Shown: one piece after another, positions 46,820 through 55,545 of the stretch
Layout of the letters: every line of letters begins with the position of its first letter
Numbering within the stretch: the stretch's first letter is position 1
NCBI GenBank assembly: GCA_002070115.1
Contig: MWCO01000007.1
Span: forward strand, 62,001-126,000
Length of the DNA stretch: 64,000 nt
Reading direction: 5' to 3'
DNA from: Deltaproteobacteria bacterium ADurb.Bin207
GTDB lineage: Bacteria > Myxococcota_A > Polyangia > Polyangiales > Polyangiaceae
Made by a program: the position numbers and the translations under genes
The notes under the pieces: model-generated
The model's database searches: none
What the model was told of the DNA's origin: nothing
What the model saw: the letters and a program-made list of their open reading frames with translations, nothing else

Positions 46820-49129
46820 TCACCGATCGGCATTCACAGTAACGGTTGTCGCCTTGGGATCGGCCCCATCTTGCTGGGCGGGAAGCGCGACCGTTCCGGT
46901 GGTGATCAAGCCAGTTTTCGACGGCAAGTCTTCTGGTAAGGGCCATCTGGCTTCGGTGGTGGAATCCTCGAGCTTGGCGGTAGCCGTAATCCACGGTCGA
47001 GTCATGGGTGAGGAACTAGCGTTGAATACGCAGGCCTTGACGACGAATCGATGGGGATCCGCGGGGTCGAGATTCGCTTGCACGGAGCAGACCCGAAGGG
47101 GTCGCGTGGCTTGTACGATTTGCTCAATCGACTCCACCATCTCCTCTCGGCCTTCTTGCCGAAGTTTTTCGAGTCCTTCCGCCACCCGCTCGTCGCCCAA
47201 ATACGCGAGCATTTTCGTACCATGCAAACGCACGCTCGGCGTATTGGCCGTCATCGACAGTTTGTAGAAGGCGTCGGCGGGAGCCGGCTTGGCTTCTTGT
47301 CCGAGCATGCCGCTGACGAAAGAGGTAACGGAATAATCGTCCCCGCGGCCGCGCACGCGCCACTTGACCGCACGCCCTGGCCCAAGACGCCCCTCCCAGA
47401 ACAAGTCTTGTTTGTCGACCACCCGCGCTTTGCGACCGTCCCTTGGACCGAGAATGAAGTCCACCACCATGACGATATCCTTCAAGTCCTCCGACGAGTT
47501 GTTCACGACAGCGATCTCGGGATACATCGAAGGTCGTTCGTAAGAAGTGGGACCTGGTCGGTTGTGAGCGAGCACGGACATTCGTGGTACGCCCTCGGCC
47601 CACAGCGGTGAATCGGCGCGGTCGCACGAGCAAGGAGGCGGTGGAGGCACGACAGCCACGGGTTCGGCCACGATGGAAGGCGAAGCGCTGGTCAAAGGCT
47701 CGGAAGCTGGCACTGGATCCGCGGGTTCACGCACGTCTGTCCCACTGGCTTGCGGATCCGACGGCGAGGAGAACAACAAGTTTTTGCCGATGAGAATAGC
47801 CACGGCCGCCATCGCTGCCATGACCCCCGCGGTGGCAAATAATCCGCGTAGACTGGTGCCATCGGGTTCCGGCTCCCCCAATTCGGCGGGGGCTGCCTCC
47901 GGTACGGGAATCTCCGATGCCACCGTGATGGCTCGCACGCGGCCCGGTGCAAGACGCGCTTTCAATTCACCAAGGAGTTCATCACGCACGTGCTCGTGGG
48001 TTCGGTTGAACAACACGATCTTGGTCGCGATATCGCGACGTGTCAGGTAAAGCACGAGGCTGGCACTTACGGCCATTCCCATCACCATCACGGCAGGCAA
48101 GTCGGCCACCAGCGCTCGCAGCAGCAATGCGATGGGCACCCATGCGGCAAGAGCAGCGATGGTAATGGAGCGTTCGACCCGCATCCGACGGCGATGGCTT
48201 GTGATGTGGTCGAAGGCTGGGTCGCGCGCGAGACCCGCGAGCACCAGGCGATGGTATGGTGTAACGGAAGGGTCAAGCGTAAGGTGAACCAATCCGTCGG
48301 CATCCAATTCGACGGCGGCCACTTGATCGTAAGGGACGGTAATACGCTCGGAGGATGTGGCGGGGTAAGGAACGAATCCTTCCGTATAGCTGCTGATTCG
48401 GACGAATTGGATGCGTAATCCGTGTGCGACGCAGGACAGTTCGATGGTGCCTACCGCGTTGCTTTTTTCGTGGGCGATGGCCACGGCGCGCACGGGGACG
48501 GTGGTTGATCCGTACCGAGGCAAGACCGGTGAATCCTGACGGGAATACGATTCCCGGAAGGTAGACCGGGGTGTGTGTTGAACCGACACATCACGGGAAA
48601 CCGGCGCATAAGAGGGGGTGGGAGGGGAAGGCCGTGCTGGTGGTTTGCGTTCGGATATTGTTTGCGCCTCGGCTTCGATCCGAGAGGCGACGGAAGGGAA
48701 CGAGGGTGGGGCAGCAGGGAGTTGGTTTTCTTTGGTTTTCGGAGCAGCGGCCAAGGGCGCTGAAAGCACCGAAGGGGCTTGTTGTGTGGGCGCCGGCGGG
48801 CGAAAGGTTTCCGGTACGGGAGTGGAAAGAAAAGGATTTTTCTTAGGTTTTTTACGAGTTTTTTTGGGGAGAGTTGCCGACGACGGTGCGAAAGGAACGT
48901 CGGTATCCCCCATCAAGGCCGCGCTCGCGTCGAGCAAGGATGGTGGGGCGGTGGAAGCGCGGGTCGGACGTACGGAAGGGGAGAGGCGAGGTGGGCGCGC
49001 CGAAGCTTTCGGTGGCTCCTGGTTTACGGATTTTGCCTTTTTTTTGCGGCTAATGAAGAGAAGAACCCGTTCGACGCGTTGTCGCGTGCGCGATTTTTTT
49101 TTCAACGGAAGAACGGGGGCGAGTTTCAT
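46820..49129 (-). CDS. Membrane protein with Pro-rich N-terminus, unknown function
   Basis: 769 residues. The first 200 are a Lys/Arg-rich then Pro/Ser/Ala-rich disordered segment. Residues about 210-310 form a compact beta-rich domain (AIAHEKSNAVGTIELSCVAHGLRIQF-like) of unknown type. Two adjacent hydrophobic helices (about 318-365) and a third around 440-460 (LFATAGVMAAMAAVAILIG) are followed by a large extracytoplasmic C-terminal domain of about 270 residues with Pro-rich and CSCD segments. Not recognised. Divergent by about 100 bases from the PEGA-domain gene. Confidence 0.65.
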   Translation of the reverse strand: MKLAPVLPLKKKSRTRQRVERVLLFISRKKKAKSVNQEPPKASARPPRLSPSVRPTRASTAPPSLLDASAALMGDTDVPFAPSSATLPKKTRKKPKKNPFLSTPVPETFRPPAPTQQAPSVLSAPLAAAPKTKENQLPAAPPSFPSVASRIEAEAQTISERKPPARPSPPTPSYAPVSRDVSVQHTPRSTFRESYSRQDSPVLPRYGSTTVPVRAVAIAHEKSNAVGTIELSCVAHGLRIQFVRISSYTEGFVPYPATSSERITVPYDQVAAVELDADGLVHLTLDPSVTPYHRLVLAGLARDPAFDHITSHRRRMRVERSITIAALAAWVPIALLLRALVADLPAVMVMGMAVSASLVLYLTRRDIATKIVLFNRTHEHVRDELLGELKARLAPGRVRAITVASEIPVPEAAPAELGEPEPDGTSLRGLFATAGVMAAMAAVAILIGKNLLFSSPSDPQASGTDVREPADPVPASEPLTSASPSIVAEPVAVVPPPPPCSCDRADSPLWAEGVPRMSVLAHNRPGPTSYERPSMYPEIAVVNNSSEDLKDIVMVVDFILGPRDGRKARVVDKQDLFWEGRLGPGRAVKWRVRGRGDDYSVTSFVSGMLGQEAKPAPADAFYKLSMTANTPSVRLHGTKMLAYLGDERVAEGLEKLRQEGREEMVESIEQIVQATRPLRVCSVQANLDPADPHRFVVKACVFNASSSPMTRPWITATAKLEDSTTEARWPLPEDLPSKTGLITTGTVALPAQQDGADPKATTVTVNADR

Positions 49130-49230
49130 GATTCAGGCGGAAAGTAGTGTAGTGCGAGAACGTGAAAGATCCAGCGGAATGCAAGTCACATGGACTCCCC
49201 AGAATCCGAGGCGCGCGCTATCCTGCGACC

Positions 49231-50280
49231 ATGTTGCATGCGCGAAGCTATCCGTGGGTGCTATGTGCTTGTGTGGCTATCGGCTCGGCTACCATGACCA
49301 CGAGCGGCTCTGTTGGGGCGGAGCCTCCCACCAAACAAGAAGCACGAACCTTGTTTCAAGAGGCTCTCGCGCACGTGGCAGCGGGGGACTATACGACTGC
49401 CCTCGGCAAGTTGGAGCGTGTCGCAACCTTCAAACGCACGCCTCAGGTGGGATTCTATATTGGTTATTGCCACGAGAAGTTGGGCAAGCTGGTGATGGCG
49501 TTGGGCGAGTACCGAATTGCTCTCGCCGATGCGCAAGCTTCCGCGGCCAGCGATGTGATTGCCGAAGCCCAAGAAGCGATCGGTCGGGTGGAACCTCGAA
49601 TTCCCAGATTGATCATTCATCGAGGCGATGGTGCCGCTACCGCAACCGTGCTCGTGGATAGAAAACCTCTTGGTGAGTCCGCGATCGGTCAACCCATGCC
49701 TTTCGATCCCGGAACGCGCGTGGTCGTGGCTCAGGCCGCGGGGTACCTTCCGTTTCGCCAAGAAGTCCGACTCGCGGAAGGCGAGAAAGCCACGATCGAA
49801 ATCAAGATGATCAAACGAGCGCCGGGAGCGGCTGCTCCGATTCCCCCACAAAACACGCCAGAACGTACAGATTCATCTTCCTCGTCCTCCGTCGAAATCG
49901 ATTCTCGAGAAGGATCGAATACCCTTGCCTGGATCGCAACCGGTGTCGGTGTCGTTGGACTCGGCGCCTCGGGTTATTTCATGGTGCAGCGCTCGAAAGC
50001 TATTTCCGATCTCGATGACGCTTGTGGAAGTGGGCGCGCGGCTTGCCCCTCCTCGATGAAAAAAACGTACGACACGGGAAAGCGGGATACGTTGTTCGCG
50101 AACGTGGCGCTGGGCGTAGGCGCGGCGGGAATCGTCACCGGGGCATTGTTGTTCATATTCAGTGGGGGCTCGCAACCAGACAATACGCTCACACAGCCCG
50201 ATCAACCGGGATTGTCGTTCAGCCCGCAGCCACCACCACAAGGAGGCTGGGCAGGCGTGCGAATGGATGGACGATTCTAG
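49231..50280 (+). CDS. Envelope protein with TPR-like and PEGA domains
   Basis: 349 residues from MLHARSYPWV with a signal peptide (VLCACVAIGSATMTTSGSVGA). TPR-like helices (KQEARTLFQEALAHVAAGDYTTALGKLERVATFKRTPQVGFYIGYCHEKLG) come first, then a PEGA-type domain (PRLIIHRGDGAATATVLVDRKPLGES to ATIEIKM), a Ser-rich linker and two membrane segments near the end (LAWIATGVGVVGLGASGYF and FANVALGVGAAGIVTGALLF). PEGA domains bind surface-layer or peptidoglycan-associated structures. Likely periplasmic/inner-membrane; role unknown. Confidence 0.75.
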   Translation: MLHARSYPWVLCACVAIGSATMTTSGSVGAEPPTKQEARTLFQEALAHVAAGDYTTALGKLERVATFKRTPQVGFYIGYCHEKLGKLVMALGEYRIALADAQASAASDVIAEAQEAIGRVEPRIPRLIIHRGDGAATATVLVDRKPLGESAIGQPMPFDPGTRVVVAQAAGYLPFRQEVRLAEGEKATIEIKMIKRAPGAAAPIPPQNTPERTDSSSSSSVEIDSREGSNTLAWIATGVGVVGLGASGYFMVQRSKAISDLDDACGSGRAACPSSMKKTYDTGKRDTLFANVALGVGAAGIVTGALLFIFSGGSQPDNTLTQPDQPGLSFSPQPPPQGGWAGVRMDGRF

Positions 50281-50361
50281 GGATTGGGATTGGTGGATAC
50301 AACACCCCCCTCGCAGCAAAATGCCGCGTGATGGGTGTCATCAGAATCCGAAACGGAAATA

Positions 50362-51012
50362 CTACTTCTCGGTTTTCGGTGCATCCGCCGGGATCGGCTT
50401 TGCCGTCAAACCCTTCTTGTCGGCAGCTTCGCATCCGCCGCCCTTGACCGAAGTATCCTTGCCCGCGCGACGAAGGATTTTGAATTCCACGCGACGATTG
50501 GCCTCGTGGTTGTCAGGCTGCAGCTCACAATAGAAGCCGTAACCCACGGCGCGCATACGGTTTTTCTCGACGCCCAGCGCAACCAACGCGTCCATGACGG
50601 CCTTGGCTCGACGTTGCGTCAAGTTCTTGTTGTAGAACTCGTCGCCTTCTCGAGAAGCATGGCCGGCGACTTCCACGAAGTCGATATCCGCATGCTTCTT
50701 CATCACGTTGGCGATGTTTTCGATGAGGCTGTTGGAAGACGATTCGATCTCCGCCGAGTTCTTTGCGAAGTTAATCTTGTCATTGATCTTGATTTCGTCA
50801 CCCTTGACCTCCACCAGCGGAGGAGGCTCGGGCGGAGGCTCAGGAGCCGCAACGGGCTCAGGCTCCGGAGGAGGAGGTGGCGCTGGAGGCGGTCCAGGCG
50901 GAGGATTGACTCCCACCTGCAACACGGCCTCCCCGCAACCCGTGGTCAGCATGACGCCAGAGGCGCCCAACACCAGTGCCATCGCAATTCCAAGCGTACG
51001 TAGTCTCAACAT
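50362..51012 (-). CDS. OmpA-family peptidoglycan-associated lipoprotein
   Basis: 216 residues, RBS GGAG. Lipobox LTTGC near residue 26, a Pro/Glu linker (about 35-68), then an OmpA C-terminal domain: INFAKNSAEIESSSNSLIENIANVMKKH, VEVAGHASREGDEFYNKNLTQRRAKAVMDALV and EANRRVEFKI. The arginine and aspartate that bind diaminopimelate are consistent with peptidoglycan attachment. The C-terminus is Lys/Gly-rich. Pal-like, but no tol genes are near. Confidence 0.88.
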   Translation of the reverse strand: MLRLRTLGIAMALVLGASGVMLTTGCGEAVLQVGVNPPPGPPPAPPPPPEPEPVAAPEPPPEPPPLVEVKGDEIKINDKINFAKNSAEIESSSNSLIENIANVMKKHADIDFVEVAGHASREGDEFYNKNLTQRRAKAVMDALVALGVEKNRMRAVGYGFYCELQPDNHEANRRVEFKILRRAGKDTSVKGGGCEAADKKGLTAKPIPADAPKTEK

Positions 51013-51351
51013 CGCAATATCTCCATCTACGGGCAGCTAGACTCCGGTGCCCGACACGGCGGGCTGGACTTGCGCGTGCTCACAGGCCCCGCGCACACTC
51101 AAGTGCTTCCATCTACAATGGAGCGCGAGTCGAACGCTACATAAATCGCTGATGAACGAAACGCCGTCGCCAAAAAATCTTTTGATAAAATATTTTTATG
51201 AATAATATCAAATAATTATGGGTGTATCGGACCACGAATGATCGCTTCCTGGACTCCGGGCTTTACCTTGACGCTCCCCTGGCTTTGCCGCCAAAGTCCG
51301 CGCTGGCGACAAGACTCGACCCTTCCCTAGATTTTTCGGAGTTGGCAACCC
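51013..51351. other. 339-base divergent intergenic region
   Basis: No gene is visible. It separates the OmpA-like lipoprotein and the S41-like gene, so promoters for both should lie here. A very AT-rich patch (about 51177-51217) is the best promoter candidate, with TTTATG/TATCAA-like elements, but I cannot assign -35/-10 boxes with confidence. Confidence 0.5.
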
Positions 51352-53397
51352 ATGAATCCACGTTCGCTTTGGGCTTGGTTCGCACCCTTGATGGGCCTAT
51401 TTCTGCCCACCAACGCGTTCGCCCATTTCGATCCCCAAGGCAACTACACGTTCGATCCTCGCGCGGTTCATACGGAAAGCTTCGAGTCCCTCCCTTCGTG
51501 GAATCCTGCTCAACCCGATCCCAACGCCATCAAAAATCTATTTACCTTGAACGACCCTGGCGCACTCGAAGGAAATCGTGTGGGAGCCGTATCTCCCGAA
51601 TGGTGGGCAGAGGGAGTTCGTTTGCCCGTGACCCTCCCTCCCCTTCTCGCGTCTTATCGCATTCGACTTTGGATTCGATCCGGTTGGCTCGCAGCCACCT
51701 TCGTCGTGGATGATGCCGCGGACCCGCTGCAACGCTCCGTGGCGGATCTATCGGCAACCGGTCGATGCACCAGCGATGGTTGGGTGGAGATGGCAAGTGC
51801 GCCGGTGACCATCGATGGCCTAACAACGAGCGCAGCGTTTCTATATTTGATGGGCGATGCGCTCATCGATGGTTTTGAAATCGTTGAGGAAGGTGTGGTA
51901 AAGCCCAGCGCTCCATGTCTTGGCGCAAGAGACCTAGCCTGTGGAAAAGATGAAGTATGCATCGCAGGCCTGTGTCGTGCTGGAGATACGCTCGTCCCAC
52001 ATTGGCCCCCGCCAGCAGAACGGTCTCGCGTCGTAGACTTCCTATTCACCCGTTTGCAGTATTTTTTCGGCGGTCATCAAACGCGACGGGATCACTTGCC
52101 TGATGCTCTTGCCCAAGTCGAAGCGATGCGAACGGCAACGTCCGCGTGGGAGTTCTGGCATGGCTTCGCCACGGCCGTTCGCAAATTGCACGACTGGCAT
52201 ACCTCCGCTTCCGGAGCCATCCAATTCTTACAGTCCCCTTACGTCCTCAACGCGTGTTTCATAGAAGGCAAAGCCGATCTGTCTCAACACGCTTGGCCGT
52301 CCGACTCCTCCTCGTTCGATTGGCTCGTTTCTCACGTGGGACCCGACCGAAACGTAGGCCTCAAACCAGGAGATCGTCTCGTCGCCATCGATGGAATGCA
52401 CCCATTGCAATGGGCTCGATCGTTGATCGATGTCTCTTGGGATTGGTGGCAAGCGGATGATGACCGAGTCAATGCGGAATTCGCCGAGGTCATTCGAGGT
52501 CTCATTCCTAAGTACGCACAAAACTTCTCTATCGTGCGATGCCATGCCGAGACGGGAACATGCGATGATACCCCCGATCTGATCGAGGTCTCTTCGTTGC
52601 CTCGACGCGACGAAATCGATGAACCACTCGTTGCCTGCGACAACCGGCCCTCGTATCACCTTGTCCAAGGCCCTGATCCAACCACGCATAACGTGGGCTG
52701 GAACGTTTTCGTGGGCCTGCTCGAAGACTCCCAACCAGGGGAAAACCTATATGGAATCACCTGGGATTCGCTTTGGGGACCCACCACCACCCCCATCTTT
52801 CTCAAAGCCAATGAAACGTTCAAAGCCAACGCTCGTGGTGTCATCCTCGATCATCGCGCGGGCAATGGAGGCACGATCGACGCCCCTGAAGCGATTACGC
52901 AACTCGTGCGCGAACCGCTCGATATCGCCATCTTCATTCACGATCGACCTTGGGCCGATTACGAGGGAGCTTCCACCGTCGAAGAAGGACTCGCCATCTT
53001 CGAACGTTATAAAAAAAACACCCACTACCCTGATCTCACCTATTCGGTCGGTAGCGCGAAAGCAAAACTCGATCTTCCCGTGGCGCTGCTTCAACACCGT
53101 GACGGTTCCGCGAGCGACTACCTTCCCTTTGGTATGAAAGGATCGCCGCGCGTTCGCATTTTCGGACCACAACCTACCGCGGGCGCTTTTTCGTCCTTCT
53201 TTCAAATGGCGCTCGGTGGAAATATGCGCTTGAGTTTGGCCTCCGGTGACACCATCGCTTACGACGGTCAAGCGCTCATCGGACATGGTGTGGAACCAGA
53301 TGAAATCGTCGTTCCCTTGCAGTCCGATCTGATTCACGGAAAAGACACCCTCTATCTCCGAGCCCTCGCCTGGCTTCGTTCGGAGCTGGACCCATGA
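51352..53397 (+). CDS. S41 (tail-specific protease)-like exported protein
   Basis: 681 residues with signal peptide (PLMGLFLPTNAFA). An N-terminal beta-rich domain, a short EGF-like cysteine patch (CLGARDLACGKDEVCIAGLC) and a C-terminal S41-type region: ARGVILDHRAGNGGT, then DGSASDYLPFGMKG (candidate catalytic serine) and GPQPTAGAFSSF. A PDZ-like stretch (LKPGDRLVAIDGMHPLQW, about 340) precedes it. RBS GGAG is seen. Catalytic competence needs checking because the usual lysine is not obvious. The next gene starts inside its stop (ATGA). Confidence 0.7.
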   Translation: MNPRSLWAWFAPLMGLFLPTNAFAHFDPQGNYTFDPRAVHTESFESLPSWNPAQPDPNAIKNLFTLNDPGALEGNRVGAVSPEWWAEGVRLPVTLPPLLASYRIRLWIRSGWLAATFVVDDAADPLQRSVADLSATGRCTSDGWVEMASAPVTIDGLTTSAAFLYLMGDALIDGFEIVEEGVVKPSAPCLGARDLACGKDEVCIAGLCRAGDTLVPHWPPPAERSRVVDFLFTRLQYFFGGHQTRRDHLPDALAQVEAMRTATSAWEFWHGFATAVRKLHDWHTSASGAIQFLQSPYVLNACFIEGKADLSQHAWPSDSSSFDWLVSHVGPDRNVGLKPGDRLVAIDGMHPLQWARSLIDVSWDWWQADDDRVNAEFAEVIRGLIPKYAQNFSIVRCHAETGTCDDTPDLIEVSSLPRRDEIDEPLVACDNRPSYHLVQGPDPTTHNVGWNVFVGLLEDSQPGENLYGITWDSLWGPTTTPIFLKANETFKANARGVILDHRAGNGGTIDAPEAITQLVREPLDIAIFIHDRPWADYEGASTVEEGLAIFERYKKNTHYPDLTYSVGSAKAKLDLPVALLQHRDGSASDYLPFGMKGSPRVRIFGPQPTAGAFSSFFQMALGGNMRLSLASGDTIAYDGQALIGHGVEPDEIVVPLQSDLIHGKDTLYLRALAWLRSELDP

Positions 53398-54203
53398 AGC
53401 GATACCTTCCCCTTTCGCTGATCGCTTTTGCCCTTGTGGCTTGCGAAACGAACGAACAGCCCAATCCCGCGCCCACCGTCGATATACCCGTGGACGCCGC
53501 TGCCGAAACTACGATAATCGATGTATTTTCCGAGGATGTCTTTTTGCCTCCCACCGAGGCCGGACCCTTTCGCCGATCCGTTTTGCTACGAAGTCCGTTT
53601 GGAAACCTGGCCCACACGGACAACTTGCTGCTCGATGGCGACATGGAAATGAGTGTGGCCCAAGGTCAGACGCCATGGCGCGTGTTGGGGCTCGGCGGCC
53701 AAGTATCCGTGCCTGTCGAAACCGGAGGACGATGTCGATCCGGATTGAGATGCATTGCGCTGTCCGCCAAAGCCAACGCCGCCTTCGGTGTTGGTGTAGC
53801 AGCGCGCAATCTGCCCCTCGAGTTCTGGCTTTGGGCCAAAACGCCCGGCGCGTGCTCGGCACTCACCGTGTATATGTTCTCCGCCATGACCATGAACATC
53901 ACGCAGTTCCATCAAGTCCAGGCTGATAATCCACAACCCGACGCCTCGGGTTGGTGCCGCTTTTCTGCCCTGCGAAGCGCTTCCGATGAGTCCATCGGGA
54001 TTTATGTGGAAGCCAAGGTCACCTCTGTTCAACAAATCTTGATCGACGACGCCGTATTGCGCCCCGCCGACGCCTCCTCCCCTACCACCAAAGGGCTGAT
54101 CGCCGTGCGCCCGCAGGTTCATCAACGCATTGTCAATAGGCTAGCACCGTGGATGCGACAGCGATGGATCGGCCCGCCTCCGCCGTGGCCTCAAGGACCA
54201 TAA
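53394..54203 (+). CDS. Small lipoprotein coupled to the S41-like gene
   Basis: 269 residues; lipobox ALVAC with cysteine near 17. An acidic linker and a beta-rich domain follow (ESIGIYVEAKVTSVQQILIDDAVLRPAD), similar in style to carbohydrate-binding or discoidin-like folds. Two internal cysteines (RCRSGLRC) may form a disulfide. No family recognised. Its start overlaps the S41-like stop (ATGA), indicating translational coupling; its 3' end overlaps the convergent propeller gene by 13 bases. Confidence 0.75.
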   Translation: MKRYLPLSLIAFALVACETNEQPNPAPTVDIPVDAAAETTIIDVFSEDVFLPPTEAGPFRRSVLLRSPFGNLAHTDNLLLDGDMEMSVAQGQTPWRVLGLGGQVSVPVETGGRCRSGLRCIALSAKANAAFGVGVAARNLPLEFWLWAKTPGACSALTVYMFSAMTMNITQFHQVQADNPQPDASGWCRFSALRSASDESIGIYVEAKVTSVQQILIDDAVLRPADASSPTTKGLIAVRPQVHQRIVNRLAPWMRQRWIGPPPPWPQGP

Positions 54204-55390
54204 AGAAAGATATCCCCCGTACGACAAACCACCACGAACCTGTTTGGCCCCGCGGCCGCCAAGTCAACCGGTGTTGCCAACGACGATCGAGACGCGAATC
54301 GTACTGTGCCGTTCGTCGATATCACGCCAACTCGTCCATCCGCTCGCACAAACGCAACTTGCCCCGAACGATCTGCCAACAACGGCGGGCTCGGTAGCCC
54401 ATACGACGGAATCACACCCCCATCTCCCTCGGAAACGTCGGGGGACGTGTCCAACGCTACTTCTCGATCCAACGTCGTCGACTCCGATGAATAAACGATG
54501 CCCGCGTGGGAGGCCACATGGACAGTCCCGCTTTCCCCTACCGTGGGCGGTCCCTCGAGCCCAACCACAAACCATCGTGTCACTGCAACCCCAGTCGTTG
54601 GATCCATGGCCACCAATCGCTGCCCATCCACCACAGCCAATAATTCCCCCTTGCTGCTTCGCACGAAACCTTCTCGCACACTGCCTCGAAACGTACCGAT
54701 CCGATAAGGAGGCAACGAAAAAGACCACCGCATCACATCCCCACCGTCGGTGGTCACCAACACGGAACGTCCGTCACTGACAATACTGCCCACCAGTCGA
54801 TGACCCACATCTGCCCGCTGACCCACGGAACCGTCACGATCAAGAACGATGAGTTGGGAGCCCACCGCCACCACGACAGTACCGTCTTCTTTGGGCAATG
54901 GATGGGTTGGAGCGATGGCACCGAATCCGGATAAATCCGTTTGAAAACGCATAGTTCCATCTGGTCCGAAGCCCCATGCTCGTCCCAACGATGTCAGTAC
55001 CACACGCGTTCCATTCGACGTTATTACGGGCTCGGTGGAAGCGACGCTCATGCCCAACTTCTGACGCCATTGTTCGCGCCCGTTCCGATCCAATTGCACC
55101 AATTCGGCGACGGCGCTGGCGATCACCATCGCACCGGTTTCATCGACCGCGACCGGTAGTGTGGTGCCTCCTCGAACACGCTGATGCCACAGCAGCTTGG
55201 GAGACGAAGGAAGCTGAGCCACCAAGCCCGTACGCGAACCGTTCACCCGTGCCATGGGGTGCGGGCCAGCAGGCGGTCCTACGATAAGATGAATGGGCAG
55301 ATTCACTTTCGTGTCGTCGGCCTCGGCAAACGAGCTGACCGCACCTATCGTGGCGACGAATGCACAAGCCATGGCGAGTCCACGGGTCAT
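54191..55390 (-). CDS. PQQ-like beta-propeller exported protein
   Basis: 399 residues if started at MTRGLAMACAF, which has a signal peptide and AGGGA upstream; the frame is open for about 100 further codons that look non-coding. The rest is a PQQ/WD40-like propeller with repeated blades (AVAELVQLDRNGREQWRQKLG; SQLIVLDRDGSVGQRADVG; GQRLVAMDPTTGVAVTRW). Exact ligand unknown; could be a periplasmic scaffold. Convergent with the coupled lipoprotein gene. Confidence 0.75.
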   Translation of the reverse strand: MTRGLAMACAFVATIGAVSSFAEADDTKVNLPIHLIVGPPAGPHPMARVNGSRTGLVAQLPSSPKLLWHQRVRGGTTLPVAVDETGAMVIASAVAELVQLDRNGREQWRQKLGMSVASTEPVITSNGTRVVLTSLGRAWGFGPDGTMRFQTDLSGFGAIAPTHPLPKEDGTVVVAVGSQLIVLDRDGSVGQRADVGHRLVGSIVSDGRSVLVTTDGGDVMRWSFSLPPYRIGTFRGSVREGFVRSSKGELLAVVDGQRLVAMDPTTGVAVTRWFVVGLEGPPTVGESGTVHVASHAGIVYSSESTTLDREVALDTSPDVSEGDGGVIPSYGLPSPPLLADRSGQVAFVRADGRVGVISTNGTVRFASRSSLATPVDLAAAGPNRFVVVCRTGDIFLYGP

Positions 55391-55545
55391 TTGTTTTCCC
55401 TGCTGCTTTGCCAGCATTTCAGCCATCCTCACCATTGTCCAAAAACCGTTTCTCCCCCACGTCGTCGTTCCTGGGGATTGAACATGCGCCGGTTTCGAAA
55501 CCTTCTCGTCGTTGTTCACGTTCAGCTCAGGATGCGTCTTTGCCG

